A stretch of 64,000 bases of DNA from Neorhizobium galegae bv. orientalis str. HAMBI 540 (GCF_000731315.1 NZ_HG938353.1:1984001-2048000), one strand, 5' to 3'; numbered from the stretch's first letter, positions 50,502 through 60,702 are shown. Translations and numbers: made by a program. The notes: generated by a model not told the origin, from the letters alone.

Positions 50502-52523
50502 ATGATGCAAAGGGAAGAAATTCGCTCGCTGGGCGGTTTTGTCTGGTCTGTTGCCGACATATTGCGCGGCGATTTCAAGCAGTCGGAATATGGGAAGGTT
50601 ATTCTCCCCTTCGTTGTGCTGCGCCGCCTCGATTGCATCCTTGAAGCGTCGAAACCCCAGGTGCTCGATGCCGCCAAGACCCTGCCCGACGGCGTGGACG
50701 AGGCCACGCGCGACATGATCTTGTTCGGCGCGGTCGGCGGCAACGTGAAAGTCTACAACCTGTCTCGCTTCACCTTCGCCACGCTCAAGGGTCAAGACCC
50801 CGGCCAGCTTCACCAGAATCTTGTGGATTACATCACGAAGTTTTCCGGCAACGTCCGCGACATCTTTCTCGACAAATTCCTGTTCACCGACCAGCTCAAG
50901 CGACTCAAAGACGGCGGCATCCTCTGGAATGTGTTCCAGCGTATGACCGAGATCGACTTGCACCCAGACCGCGTGACGAACATTGAGATGGGTTACCTCT
51001 TCGAGGAGCTTATCCGCCGCTTCTCGGAAATCTCCAACGAGACGGCAGGCGAGCACTTCACTCCTCGCGAGGTCATCCGACTAATCGTGGATTTGCTGAT
51101 CGCCAACGACGACACCAAGCTCACCAAGCGTGGCATCATTCGGCAGGTCTATGACCCGGCGTGCGGAACGGGCGGGATGCTGGCGCTGACCGAGGAAGCG
51201 TTGAAGGAATTCAACCCGTCGATCCGAGTCGAGCTGTTCGGGCAGGAGATCAACGGTGAATCCTTCGGCATCTGCAAATCCGACATGCTGGTGACGGGCC
51301 ACGATCCTGAACAGATTGCCTTTGGCAACACGCTTACGCAGGACGCGCACAAGGACAAGCGCTTCCACTATATGCTGTCCAACCCACCTTACGGCGTGGA
51401 CTGGAAGAAATACCAAGAGCCGATCAAGGAGGAGTCCGACACGCTCGGCTTCTCCGGCCGCTTCGGGGCTGGAACGCCCCGTATATCGGACGGGCAGCTT
51501 CTCTTCCTCCAGCACATGATCTCCAAGATGCGCGACGACGAGGAAGGATCGCGCATTGGCATCGTCATGAACGGCTCCCCGCTCTTCACCGGAGGGGCAG
51601 GCTCCGGTGAAAGTGAAATCCGCCGATGGATGCTCGAAAACGATTGGGTCGAGGCAATCGTGGCCCTGCCCACCGACCTTTTCTACAACACGGGCATCCA
51701 AACCTATGTCTGGCTCCTCACCAATCGCAAGCCCGCTAGCCGCCAAGGGAAGGTGCAATTAATCGACGCATCGGGCGAGCGGTTCTGGAAGCCCATCCGC
51801 AAGTCGCTTGGCTCCAAGCGCCGCGAGATTCCCGACGAGGCCCGCGCCGACATTGTGCGCATTTACGAGGGCTTCCTCAACGGCGGGAGCGGGGAAGGCG
51901 ACGTTGCCAAAATCTTCGACATCACGGATTTCGGCTATCGCGAAATCCGCGTCGAGCACCCGTTGCGCCTGAACTTTCAGGCGAGCGCCGACCGCGTTGC
52001 AAGGTTTCGTGACGACAGGACCTTCATACGCCTCTCGGAAGACGAGCGGGAGGAGATTGAGGTTGTCTTGCTCTCCCTTGGTGACAAGCGCTTCACAAAC
52101 CGTGATGCTTTCGAGAAAGCCCTGGCCAAGGCTTTGAAGGCTGAAGCCGTCAAAATCGGCGGTCCTGTCAAAAAAGCCATCCTCGCAGCTCTCTCCGAGC
52201 GCGACGAGGGTGCCGACATCTGCATCGATAAGGACGGGTATCCCGAGCCGGACACCGACCTGCGCGACCATGAACTTGTGCCGCTCAAAGAGGATTGGCG
52301 CGACTATGTGGCGCGGGAAGTCACCCCCTTCGTCCCCGGCGCATGGGTCGATGAAAGCTACCGCGACGCACGCGACCGCGAGATTGGGCGAGTTGGCTAC
52401 GAGATCAACTTCAACCGCTATTTCTACCGCTACGTTCCGCCGCGCTCGCTTGAGGAGATCGATGCGGAGTTAAAGGCGCTGGAAGCGGAAATCGCTGGGC
52501 TGCTGCGAGAGGTTGTGGCGTGA
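50502..52523 (+). CDS. hsdM: Type I restriction-modification system methyltransferase subunit HsdM
   Basis: A 673-residue DNA adenine methyltransferase subunit. An N-terminal helical domain (about 1-165) is followed by the catalytic domain with DPACGTGGML (218-227, SAM motif I) and NPPYG (294-298, motif IV for N6-adenine). The C-terminal about 200 residues include charged coiled parts that hold HsdS. It modifies the host recognition site to protect from HsdR. The stop overlaps the HsdS GTG by 4 nt, so the genes are translationally coupled. 250 nt upstream hold no gene except the protease scar. Confidence 0.95.
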   Translation: MMQREEIRSLGGFVWSVADILRGDFKQSEYGKVILPFVVLRRLDCILEASKPQVLDAAKTLPDGVDEATRDMILFGAVGGNVKVYNLSRFTFATLKGQDPGQLHQNLVDYITKFSGNVRDIFLDKFLFTDQLKRLKDGGILWNVFQRMTEIDLHPDRVTNIEMGYLFEELIRRFSEISNETAGEHFTPREVIRLIVDLLIANDDTKLTKRGIIRQVYDPACGTGGMLALTEEALKEFNPSIRVELFGQEINGESFGICKSDMLVTGHDPEQIAFGNTLTQDAHKDKRFHYMLSNPPYGVDWKKYQEPIKEESDTLGFSGRFGAGTPRISDGQLLFLQHMISKMRDDEEGSRIGIVMNGSPLFTGGAGSGESEIRRWMLENDWVEAIVALPTDLFYNTGIQTYVWLLTNRKPASRQGKVQLIDASGERFWKPIRKSLGSKRREIPDEARADIVRIYEGFLNGGSGEGDVAKIFDITDFGYREIRVEHPLRLNFQASADRVARFRDDRTFIRLSEDEREEIEVVLLSLGDKRFTNRDAFEKALAKALKAEAVKIGGPVKKAILAALSERDEGADICIDKDGYPEPDTDLRDHELVPLKEDWRDYVAREVTPFVPGAWVDESYRDARDREIGRVGYEINFNRYFYRYVPPRSLEEIDAELKALEAEIAGLLREVVA

Positions 52524-53818
52524 TTACATTGCAAGAACGCGTTCACGGGACCACACCCCCGACCGACTGGCGATTGAACAAGCTTCACAATCTATTTCGT
52601 GTCCGTAAGGGCACAAAGAACACGGGTATGCGGGAGAATAACCTGCTTTCCCTTAGCTATGGCCGCATCATCCGGAAAGACATTGACTCTGCCGAAGGGT
52701 TGTTACCGGAGAGCTTTGAAACCTATCAGATCGTAGAGCCGGGTAACATCGTGATGCGGCTGACTGATTTGCAGAACGACAAGCGCAGTCTCCGCCAAGG
52801 CTTGGTTATGCAGCGCGGCATCATCACTTCCGCTTATGATGCCTTGGAAGTAGACAAGGATAGTGACCCGAGGTTTTGGGCCTACGCGCTCCTCGCCCTC
52901 GATTTGGCAAAATATTACTATTCGCTTGGCGGGGGTGTTCGTCAGTCTGTTAAATTCTCTGACTTTCCGAATGAATGGCTCGCAACCCCCGACGCGCAAA
53001 CCCAAAAATCCATTGCCGATTTCCTCGATCGCGAGACCGCCCGGATTGACCAGTTGATCGAGAAGAAGCAGCGCTTGGTGGTACTGGTTGATGAGAAGCG
53101 AGCCGTGGAAACAGACAAGATGCTTTTCGGTCGCGTCGACGAGGGTTTGATGCAGGCATCAAAGCTCAAGTTCCTTGCTAAAACGATTTCGAAAGGAACT
53201 ACTCCGTCAACACTTGGTGCGGAGATGGCATCAGAAGGCGTGAGATTTCTTAGGGCAGAAAACATCTGGTTCGGTATCGTTACAGATAGCCCGCAACATT
53301 TTATATCAGATGAGACCCACCAGATTATGGCGCGTTCTGCTCTTGAAGAGAATGATGTTCTAGTAGTAATCGCAGGTGCAACCACGGGAAAATCGGCAGT
53401 AATACGTAAAGTTCAGATTCCCGCTAATACAAATCAAGCTATATCATTCATCAGGCTTTGGAAGCCTTATTTAGCCCCCATCGTTTCAGTAGCGATACAG
53501 ACAAGGCGAGTGCAGCAAGAAATACGCTTAACAAGTGTTCAGTCTGCGCAGCCTAATCTTGCAATGGAAGACCTCGGGAATTTAACAGTTCCTGCCCCTG
53601 AAAAAAACGAGGCCATAAAGATCATTTCCGAATTAGAACTGTCGGATAAGAAATATCGCACTCTGACGGATAGGGTTTCAAATTCGATAAATAGACTTCG
53701 TGAACTCCGTTCCGGACTCATCACCGCCGCCGTTACTGGTCAGGTCGACGTGGCGACGTGGGGTCAGAAGGGCCGCGCCGACCGCTGTCTGGACCAGATT
53801 GAGGAGGCTTTCGCATGA
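52520..53818 (+). CDS. hsdS: Type I restriction-modification specificity subunit HsdS
   Basis: A 432-residue protein with two target-recognition domains (about 1-150 and 205-370), each followed by a helical spacer: QKSIADFLDRETARIDQLIE with EKKQRLVVLVDEKR, and a C-terminal SNSINRLRELRSGLITAAVT. The central repeat matches standard HsdS. The second recognition domain (DNA about 53170-53720) is visibly AT-richer than the rest of the operon, which suggests domain replacement by recombination. It defines which bipartite DNA site is recognised. It overlaps HsdR by 4 nt (ATGA). Confidence 0.93.
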   Translation: MITLQERVHGTTPPTDWRLNKLHNLFRVRKGTKNTGMRENNLLSLSYGRIIRKDIDSAEGLLPESFETYQIVEPGNIVMRLTDLQNDKRSLRQGLVMQRGIITSAYDALEVDKDSDPRFWAYALLALDLAKYYYSLGGGVRQSVKFSDFPNEWLATPDAQTQKSIADFLDRETARIDQLIEKKQRLVVLVDEKRAVETDKMLFGRVDEGLMQASKLKFLAKTISKGTTPSTLGAEMASEGVRFLRAENIWFGIVTDSPQHFISDETHQIMARSALEENDVLVVIAGATTGKSAVIRKVQIPANTNQAISFIRLWKPYLAPIVSVAIQTRRVQQEIRLTSVQSAQPNLAMEDLGNLTVPAPEKNEAIKIISELELSDKKYRTLTDRVSNSINRLRELRSGLITAAVTGQVDVATWGQKGRADRCLDQIEEAFA

Positions 53819-56817
53819 CCGCACATGCTGCCCACAACGCCCATAAGGAGCAGGTTCTTCAAGATCACCTGATCGTCCAGCTTGTCGCGGGCGAGGGCTA
53901 TCAGCAACGTGACCCCCGGACCGATTACGACCGTGCCCATTCGATGGACAAGGCGCTTGTGTTGCGGTTTGTCCGGAGCACCCAGCCCGAGGAATGGGCG
54001 AAGCTGGAACGGCACTATTCGACTTCCGCCGAGGTGACGTATTTCAAGCAGCTTGAAAAGGCGCTCAAGGATCGAGGGCTGCTGGACGTGCTGCGGCAGG
54101 GCATCAAGATCGTCCCTGGCATCAAATTCACGCTCTGCTATTTCCGTCCTGCGAGCGCCCTGGAGCCAAAGCGCGTAGCCGAATATGAGGCCAACATTCT
54201 CTCAGTCATGAAGGAGGTGGAATATAGTGAACGCCACGGCAATCGACTGGACGTGGCACTTTTCCTCAATGGTCTTCCCGTGGCCACGCTGGAGGCCAAG
54301 AATCTTCTGACCGGCTCAAACTTTCGCCACGCCGAAAAACAGTATCGCAAGGACCGCTCGCCCGCCGGGGAACCTTTGCTGACCTTCAAGCGGGGCGCTT
54401 TGGTGCATTTCGCACTGGATGAAGACAACGTATCCATGACCACGCGGCTGCAGAATGGGCGCACGCGCTTTCTGCCCTTCAACCGTGGCCGTGACGGCGG
54501 GGCGGGCAATCCCGATGTAGAGGGCGAGTTTCGTGTAGCCTATCTCTATCGCTCCGGCACTTGGGGCGACGCAATTCTCTCCCGTCCCGTTTTGCTCGAC
54601 ATCATCGGGCGCTTCATGCACCTCGACACGACCGGCCGGGAAGAAGTCATGCTTTTTCCCCGCTTTCAGCAACTTGACGCGGTGCGAAAGCTGATGAGCC
54701 ATGCTCGGACGTTCGGCACGGGCCAGAACTATCTCGTTCAACACTCTGCAGGTTCGGGCAAATCCAACACCATCGGATGGCTTGCCCACCACGCCATCAA
54801 CTTGCATGACGCGCAGGACCAGGCCGTATTCAACACTGCAATTATTGTCACCGACCGCATCGTGCTTGACCGCCAGTTGCAAGGCACTGTCTCGCAGTTC
54901 GAGCAGGTGCAGGGCATTGTGCGCAAGATTGACGGCACTTCCCGCCAGTTGAAGGAAGCCATAGCTAGCGGCGTACGCATCATCGTCACGACCATCCAGA
55001 AATTTTCGACCGAGCATTTGCGCGAGATTTCCGGCCAGTCGGGCCGCACCTTCGCCGTCATCGTTGACGAGGCTCATAGCAGTCAATCGGGCGCGACCGC
55101 GCAAGCCATGACTGATGCGCTAACCCGCGAAGCCGATTCCAGCGACGACATCGAAGATATTATTTCCGCCTATCAAAAGGCACGCGGCCCGCAGGCGAAT
55201 ATCAGCTTTTTCGCCTTCACGGCGACACCGCGTAACGTCACGTTGGAGCGTTTCGGCACCAAGGGACCGGAGGGCTTGCCGCATCCTTTCCACCTCTATT
55301 CCATGCGTCAGGCAATCGAGGAAGGCTTCATTCTGGACGTGCTCCAGAATTACATGACCTATAAGGCCTATTACGAGCTTGAAAAGGCGGTGGAGGACGA
55401 CCCGAAACTGAGCGGACGGCGTGGTCAGAGTAAGGTCGCCCGCTATGCCAACCTTCACCCCACCGCCATCGGTCAAAAGGTCGAGATCGTCGTCGAGCAC
55501 TTCCGTCGCCATGTCGCCAGGCTGCTAGATGGGCAGGCGAAAGCGATGATCGTCACCAGCAGCCGTGATCACGCGTTGCGCTATTACTTAGGCGTGCGAG
55601 ACTACATCGCACAGCGAGGCTATACCGATCTACGCGCCCTCGTCGCTTTTTCGGGCGAACTCCCCTTAGACGGCGAGAAATACACTGAGGCGGACATGAA
55701 CGGTTTCGCCGAGACAGAGCTTCCTCGCCGCTTCGACGGTTTCAAGCCCGATGGTACGGCCTATCCCGAGCAATACCAAATCCTGATCGTCGCCGAAAAA
55801 TATCAGACCGGATTCGATCAGCCGAAGCTTTGTGCCATGTATGTTGACCGCAAACTGGCGGGCTTGCAAGCCGTTCAGACCCTTTCGCGCTTGAACCGCA
55901 CGAGGCCGGGGAAAGACCAGACCTTCATTCTCGACTTCCAGAATACTATCGAGGACATTCAGAACGCCTTCCGCCCCTATTATGAGGTCACGGCACTGGA
56001 GGCCAATTCCGACCCTAACCTTGTTTACGCCCTCGAAGGCCGCCTCTTCAAATTCGGCTATCTCGACAAGGAGGAGATCGAGCGCTTCGCGCAGACCTAT
56101 TTCAAAGGGCTGTTGGACGGCGGCGACCGTGCCCGTCTTGAAGGACTTGTCCGCCAGGCTGTCGCTCGCTTCGAGGCAGACGACGACGAGGGGCGGCAGG
56201 AAGAGTTCCGCCAACTTTTGCGGAGCTACATGCGCTTCTACAGCTTTATCTCCCAGGTCATGAAGCTGGAGGATACGAGCCTAGAGAAATTGTCCGCTTA
56301 TGGCGGGTGGCTTTCTCGACTTCTTCCCAATCGGGAAATTCCACCGGAAATTGAGATTACCGACGACATGCTCCGCCTTCAAAAGTTCAAGGTAGAGCAG
56401 AAGGAGCAGAGCGACGCTTCACTTTCGGCAGGCGACCGAATGCCGCTCAAAGCCATCAGCGAGTTCGGCGCGAAGCCATATACCGAAGATGAGCGGAAAG
56501 AACTTTCCGAGATTGTGAAGGCATTCAACGAGCGGCATGGCACGCAATTCACGGAATCTGACATGATCCGCTTTGAATCCGTGAACAATGAAATCCTCGA
56601 TGCCGACCTCTCGGAAATGCTCCGCAACAATCCTCCTGACGTGGTCTACACCGCCTTTGCGCAAGCGTTTTTTCAGGGTGCAATCCGGATGTTCCAGCGC
56701 GATAACGAAATGCGAAACATCGTCCTCTCCGACGCCGATGCTCGGAACAAAGCAACACGCCATTTCTTCAGTCGAGCGCTTCGGCAAGTGCGAGACACCC
56801 CCCCGCCCTCGGTATAA
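53815..56817 (+). CDS. hsdR: Type I restriction-modification endonuclease subunit HsdR
   Basis: A 1000-residue translocase/nuclease. The N-terminal PD-(D/E)xK nuclease has Asp146 and Glu160-x-Lys162 (RLDVALFLNGLPVATLEAKN). The motor shows Walker A HSAGSGKSNTI (310-320), DEAH (418-421) and motif III FFAFTATPRN, followed by the second RecA domain and a helical C-terminal part that binds HsdM. All key residues are intact, so the operon is probably functional. It cuts unmodified DNA after ATP-driven translocation. Confidence 0.95.
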   Translation: MTAHAAHNAHKEQVLQDHLIVQLVAGEGYQQRDPRTDYDRAHSMDKALVLRFVRSTQPEEWAKLERHYSTSAEVTYFKQLEKALKDRGLLDVLRQGIKIVPGIKFTLCYFRPASALEPKRVAEYEANILSVMKEVEYSERHGNRLDVALFLNGLPVATLEAKNLLTGSNFRHAEKQYRKDRSPAGEPLLTFKRGALVHFALDEDNVSMTTRLQNGRTRFLPFNRGRDGGAGNPDVEGEFRVAYLYRSGTWGDAILSRPVLLDIIGRFMHLDTTGREEVMLFPRFQQLDAVRKLMSHARTFGTGQNYLVQHSAGSGKSNTIGWLAHHAINLHDAQDQAVFNTAIIVTDRIVLDRQLQGTVSQFEQVQGIVRKIDGTSRQLKEAIASGVRIIVTTIQKFSTEHLREISGQSGRTFAVIVDEAHSSQSGATAQAMTDALTREADSSDDIEDIISAYQKARGPQANISFFAFTATPRNVTLERFGTKGPEGLPHPFHLYSMRQAIEEGFILDVLQNYMTYKAYYELEKAVEDDPKLSGRRGQSKVARYANLHPTAIGQKVEIVVEHFRRHVARLLDGQAKAMIVTSSRDHALRYYLGVRDYIAQRGYTDLRALVAFSGELPLDGEKYTEADMNGFAETELPRRFDGFKPDGTAYPEQYQILIVAEKYQTGFDQPKLCAMYVDRKLAGLQAVQTLSRLNRTRPGKDQTFILDFQNTIEDIQNAFRPYYEVTALEANSDPNLVYALEGRLFKFGYLDKEEIERFAQTYFKGLLDGGDRARLEGLVRQAVARFEADDDEGRQEEFRQLLRSYMRFYSFISQVMKLEDTSLEKLSAYGGWLSRLLPNREIPPEIEITDDMLRLQKFKVEQKEQSDASLSAGDRMPLKAISEFGAKPYTEDERKELSEIVKAFNERHGTQFTESDMIRFESVNNEILDADLSEMLRNNPPDVVYTAFAQAFFQGAIRMFQRDNEMRNIVLSDADARNKATRHFFSRALRQVRDTPPPSV

Positions 56818-57457
56818 CGGCGCGAGCACATTCGGCGTAAATGCCATTGCTTTGCCACCTTGATGGGACCACGGCCAGACTTGGCCAGCGGTCATCATGG
56901 TAGGCCCGCCAACCCCAATGAAGCCCGTGAACGGGAATGCCGGTTTCCTAAACGCCAGATGCGAGTTCGCCGCACCGATGCGATCTCACAAGAAATTGGT
57001 CGGACGGGCTGCTATATCCAGCTTTGCCATTCTGCAATCAACGCCAACAAGCATAGTGCAACTATACCGAAGCATATAGGAAACCGACCAAACAGAGACG
57101 CTTCAAAACCTGCAAATGTTATCGTCAGTCGATCATTCGGCTCATCGGCCATGATGCATACTCCACAAGTCGAATGGATCAACTCTCGCAAGAGGGACTT
57201 TCATCCAGTGAAGTCGGCCTAATCTCTGCGAACCCTTTGAAGAACGCCGGTTCCGGCCGATGCAACGCTAAGGCTGATGAGGTGACTAAACAGCGCCGTC
57301 AGCGGCAGGTTTAAATGTGCTTTCTTCATGATGAATAACTTGATTGCGGCCCTGCCTCACATCTTTTCGCGTGAATCTTCTTGAGTCCAATAGTCGCTGT
57401 TGACATTCAGTCAACGGATTGTGCAATCGTTACGGGAAATGATTAAGTGAGCTAAAG
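56818..57457. other. 640-nt stretch without a supported gene
   Basis: No frame has both a start with ribosome site and recognisable protein. Near its right end two small palindromes occur: GTTGAC-attca-GTCAAC (57399-57415) and GGATT-gtgc-AATC (57416-57428). They lie 30-60 nt before the metallo-beta-lactamase-fold gene and could be regulator sites. Confidence 0.4.
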
Positions 57458-58729
57458 TTGTTTATCAAAATCCCAAGATCGCGGCCAGGCGAGGCAGATT
57501 TTCCACGCGTCCTCTACGTGCGGCTTACGCGCCTCGATTATTTGAGCGATAGCGAATACAAGCGTGCATCAATTGAGTTTGACGGAATCGATGCGGAAAA
57601 GGTTGATGGAATAACGGATGTCGAGGAGAGATTGTTTACTGAGTCTTCTCATCTGCCATTCGCTTTGATCCGTATCATTACTACAAGAAGGCGCTTCGAA
57701 GAAGTGTTGGGCGCTCCTCCGGCCGTAGGCACATGGTTTCGACTGAGGATCGAACCACAGGGTCCCGGTCTGATGACCTGGCAGGCCCAAATGGGGCCTG
57801 ACGGTTATTATGCACAAAGCAGAATGTCGACGACCGGTGGCGGACCACTGCTCGATCCCTTGGAACCGCCTCGTGGTCCCTCGCCAAGGTCTCTTGGCGC
57901 AGCGGTAGCGAAAGAGCCGTTACCGACAAGCATCGCCGAGCTTTCAAACCGCTTCACAGTGGGGACGGATTGGACCCTTATTGAACAAATCCTGCAAGCG
58001 GTGCCACCGCCCGAAAAAATTGTTATCCGTGACGTGGGTCAGGCCAGTTTCGCATCGTTTCTCAATGATGCCGAGCAATCGTATCTCCATTTCGACACCG
58101 GCTTACCAGTTTCTTGGAATGCCCATACGGCTCCGAAGTCGATTGGGATAACATTCGCGAACGAACAGGTGGTTGTGCTCTCCCACTGGGATTGGGATCA
58201 TCTGCACGCCGCCTTCAGCATCAAGCAGCTTCTAGACGCTAAATGGATTGTGCCGAGCCAAAGGCTTGGACCTGGGGCTGCACGTCTTGCCATGGCAATT
58301 GCAAAAAAAGGCAATCTGTTCGTTTGGCCAGCGGGTAAAACGTTCAACGGCTCGCACATGTGGATAGCAGAATGTAAGGGTTCGCCCAGGAATGCGAACA
58401 ACACCGGCTTGGCGTTACGCGCGAAACTGCAGAGTGGTACCGAGGCATTGCTATCCGGCGACGCAGACTATTCAAATATCCCAATGAGCTTGAAAGCTCC
58501 CGCCGATTTTCTGTTGGTAACACACCACGGTGCAGCAATGGCCCAGGGGAGCACGCCCATTGAGCGAGCGAGCAAAACGGGCTTTGCTGCAGTCTCCTAT
58601 GGACTTGGTAATTCCTATCGGCATCCACATGACGCGACACAGCAGCATCACACTTTGGCCGGTTGGGGCCACTGGAGAACAACGGCACGTCGCCCTTCAA
58701 GGCCGAGAGATAACCGTTACTTCACTTGA
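57458..58729 (+). CDS. Metallo-beta-lactamase-fold protein (ComEC/Rec2-like hydrolase domain)
   Basis: A 423-residue protein. Residues 1-180 have no recognised domain and include a Pro/Gly-rich linker. The C-terminal part has the metal motif VVVLSHWDWDHLHAAF (HxDxDH, 243-248), LLSGDADYSNIP and LLVTHHGAAM, then SYGLGNSYRHPHDATQQHH, the pattern of the ComEC-type competence nuclease/hydrolase. No membrane segments are present. It is a candidate nuclease or nucleotide-processing effector of a defence system. The TTG at 57458 is used because no better start exists. Followed 48 nt later by the membrane-anchored gene. Confidence 0.75.
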   Translation: MFIKIPRSRPGEADFPRVLYVRLTRLDYLSDSEYKRASIEFDGIDAEKVDGITDVEERLFTESSHLPFALIRIITTRRRFEEVLGAPPAVGTWFRLRIEPQGPGLMTWQAQMGPDGYYAQSRMSTTGGGPLLDPLEPPRGPSPRSLGAAVAKEPLPTSIAELSNRFTVGTDWTLIEQILQAVPPPEKIVIRDVGQASFASFLNDAEQSYLHFDTGLPVSWNAHTAPKSIGITFANEQVVVLSHWDWDHLHAAFSIKQLLDAKWIVPSQRLGPGAARLAMAIAKKGNLFVWPAGKTFNGSHMWIAECKGSPRNANNTGLALRAKLQSGTEALLSGDADYSNIPMSLKAPADFLLVTHHGAAMAQGSTPIERASKTGFAAVSYGLGNSYRHPHDATQQHHTLAGWGHWRTTARRPSRPRDNRYFT

Positions 58730-58777
58730 CCAAGCAGCGCGTGACATCCGGATTTAAGCTCGCACGAGGTCATTGGG

Positions 58778-59497
58778 ATGTCGCTTCTTAGAAATTCTAT
58801 CGTCCACGTTGGTTCCTGGGCCGCCCTCGTCGGCTTCGGCCTCTGGGCCTACTACGACCCAGGTTTCGAGCCAGTCATCGCCCTGATAGCGGGCGTCGTC
58901 GGGATTGTGACCAATGTTGAGGACCTTCCGCTTGGTCGTGGGAGTCGTCGGAAACTGACGCCGGAAAAGAAGATCGAGTTGCGCGACAAATGGGGGCCAG
59001 TCTTTAAGGATTTTTTCCTGAGGACCGCTCGTGACAGCTATCGCACGGATGTCATCGTGCATGACGTCGCCCGCCTCGATCATTATCCCGACGTCGAAGA
59101 AAAGGGGAGCGGCATCTCGTCATGGTTTCGCGTGGGCTTCATGGGAACCTATCAACGCGGCATCCTGCTTGGGCTTAGATGGACGTACTTGAAGCAGGGC
59201 GCAGATGACAATTGGCATGAATATCAGCTCGACGGGCCAGATGACGTCATAAAGGTGATCCTTCTCGCTGAAGTGCCTTACGAAGTAATCGAGTCATTCA
59301 ATCCCGATGGCGACAATTTTTATCACAAGCCGCACCTCTACCTCCATTTCGACTACGGCGGACAGCCGTACGAGCGGCTATTTTACGGTGAGCAAAGGCG
59401 GCTCTTTGAGGATTCGCCATTCTTTTACTCTCAAATTGCAGAGTTCAAGCCGCCGCCGTGGATTCAGCGGTTGAAGGAAAAGTGCCGTCTTTTCTGA
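58778..59497 (+). CDS. Hypothetical membrane-anchored protein
   Basis: A 239-residue protein with two N-terminal hydrophobic segments (SIVHVGSWAALVGFGLWAYY and GFEPVIALIAGVVGIVTNVE) and a soluble C-terminal domain of about 180 residues containing WFRVGFMGTYQRGILLGLRW and HKPHLYLHFDYGGQPYERLF. No family is recognised. The close spacing after the metallo-beta-lactamase-fold gene suggests a two-gene unit. Confidence 0.6.
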   Translation: MSLLRNSIVHVGSWAALVGFGLWAYYDPGFEPVIALIAGVVGIVTNVEDLPLGRGSRRKLTPEKKIELRDKWGPVFKDFFLRTARDSYRTDVIVHDVARLDHYPDVEEKGSGISSWFRVGFMGTYQRGILLGLRWTYLKQGADDNWHEYQLDGPDDVIKVILLAEVPYEVIESFNPDGDNFYHKPHLYLHFDYGGQPYERLFYGEQRRLFEDSPFFYSQIAEFKPPPWIQRLKEKCRLF

Positions 59498-59571
59498 AGT
59501 TCGCATCGCGACGGAAACTTTGCGCCAACGAAAATCCCAAACTGATCGCTACGATTCGGAACGAGTTAGAC

Positions 59572-60702
59572 CTATATTCTCATCTGTTTGACCCCGACCA
59601 AACGAAGCCACGGATTTGACTGCTCGGAAGGTTCAGGCGTCACGGCGTCGAAGACGTCAGATTGGTTTGCAAACAACACGTAGTTCGTACCCTTTTCACC
59701 AGTCGCGCTTCGATAACGCAGCCCATCTATGCAACCGCCGTCAAATTCGAAGTCGCGGAGAAACTCCGTGAAAACCTGGGTCGGGATGTAATCGACGTTC
59801 ACGCGATCATTTCGTTCCACCGGTTGTATGATCAATTTCGCGAACTGCCGGAGGAAGCGAAGGATCAATCGATCCATACGAGTAGCCATTGAGAAAAACC
59901 CGGGCACTTTTGGCAGTGATGCCAGGTCCAATATTCGGACCGGCCGTGTCGTTTCAAATCGGCCGACCGACGCCATCGTGTTCCTGATTTCCGCTACCGC
60001 AAGCTTTTGTTGGTCCGCTCCATAGAACATTGGAATTCCTGGCGGATTCATGCGGTTCGATTGGGTCGCATACTCCTCGGGTGGCGGCCCTAATTCGGCA
60101 GGCGTCCAAAATGGACGTCTGGCTTCCCGTGGTCGCGCTCTAAAAAGGGCGAGGCTGGTTGGCTTTTCAAGTATAAGGCCAAGGCTCTGTGCGTGGCCGC
60201 AAACATCGATAAGGAACTCTAGCGGAGAGCGTTGGTCGGGCTCAAAGCCATCAGACTTGTTTATGTTGTGGAAGAAGAAGCGACGCTGGTGCTTGACGAT
60301 CTCACAGAACCGGCTCCATGAAAAACGAAGGCTTTCGTCCGGTTCGAGCACCAGCCAATCGTATTTGCACCATTGATCGTCACCAATTCCATCGACGAGC
60401 GCTTGGAACAAGCTGCCAGAACTGTCACGAGGAAGATCGAGGGCGAGTTCGTCGCCGATCATGTCCCAGCTATCAATATTCCAAGCCTGATAACCGCCTT
60501 CCCTGGACTCATATGGAAGGTCATCTGCGGCTTTCGAATATGACCCCTCTATTCGCTCACGAATGAATTCCGCTAGGTCATCAAGGGGCATCGTGGCAGC
60601 GTCTTTCCGCCCACAGAAATAACAGCCGCGAGGGCCCGCGTGCATTCGGATCAAGAAACGGAGGTCATCGTCCCCGAAGCACTGATAGCAAACATTCGAC
60701 AT
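59572..60702 (-). CDS. HEPN-like + RES domain protein (toxin-type NAD-using effector)
   Basis: A 376-residue protein. The first 35 residues carry a zinc-type CxxC...CxxC (Cys5, Cys8, Cys27, Cys30), then a helical HEPN-associated N-terminal domain. The C-terminal part, from LFRARP (about 186) with NPPGIPMFYGADQQKLAVAE, RILDLASLPKVPGF and DYIPTQVFTEFLRD, matches RES domains, ADP-ribosyltransferase-related toxins that degrade NAD. RES toxins normally have a Xre antitoxin beside them; none is adjacent, so this is the stand-alone HEPN/RES layout seen in defence islands. Confidence 0.78.
   Translation of the reverse strand: MSNVCYQCFGDDDLRFLIRMHAGPRGCYFCGRKDAATMPLDDLAEFIRERIEGSYSKAADDLPYESREGGYQAWNIDSWDMIGDELALDLPRDSSGSLFQALVDGIGDDQWCKYDWLVLEPDESLRFSWSRFCEIVKHQRRFFFHNINKSDGFEPDQRSPLEFLIDVCGHAQSLGLILEKPTSLALFRARPREARRPFWTPAELGPPPEEYATQSNRMNPPGIPMFYGADQQKLAVAEIRNTMASVGRFETTRPVRILDLASLPKVPGFFSMATRMDRLILRFLRQFAKLIIQPVERNDRVNVDYIPTQVFTEFLRDFEFDGGCIDGLRYRSATGEKGTNYVLFANQSDVFDAVTPEPSEQSNPWLRLVGVKQMRI

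Noticed and set aside
56860..57222. 120-codon + frame after hsdR
   Set aside because: No ribosome site, basic and low-complexity composition, no recognised family.
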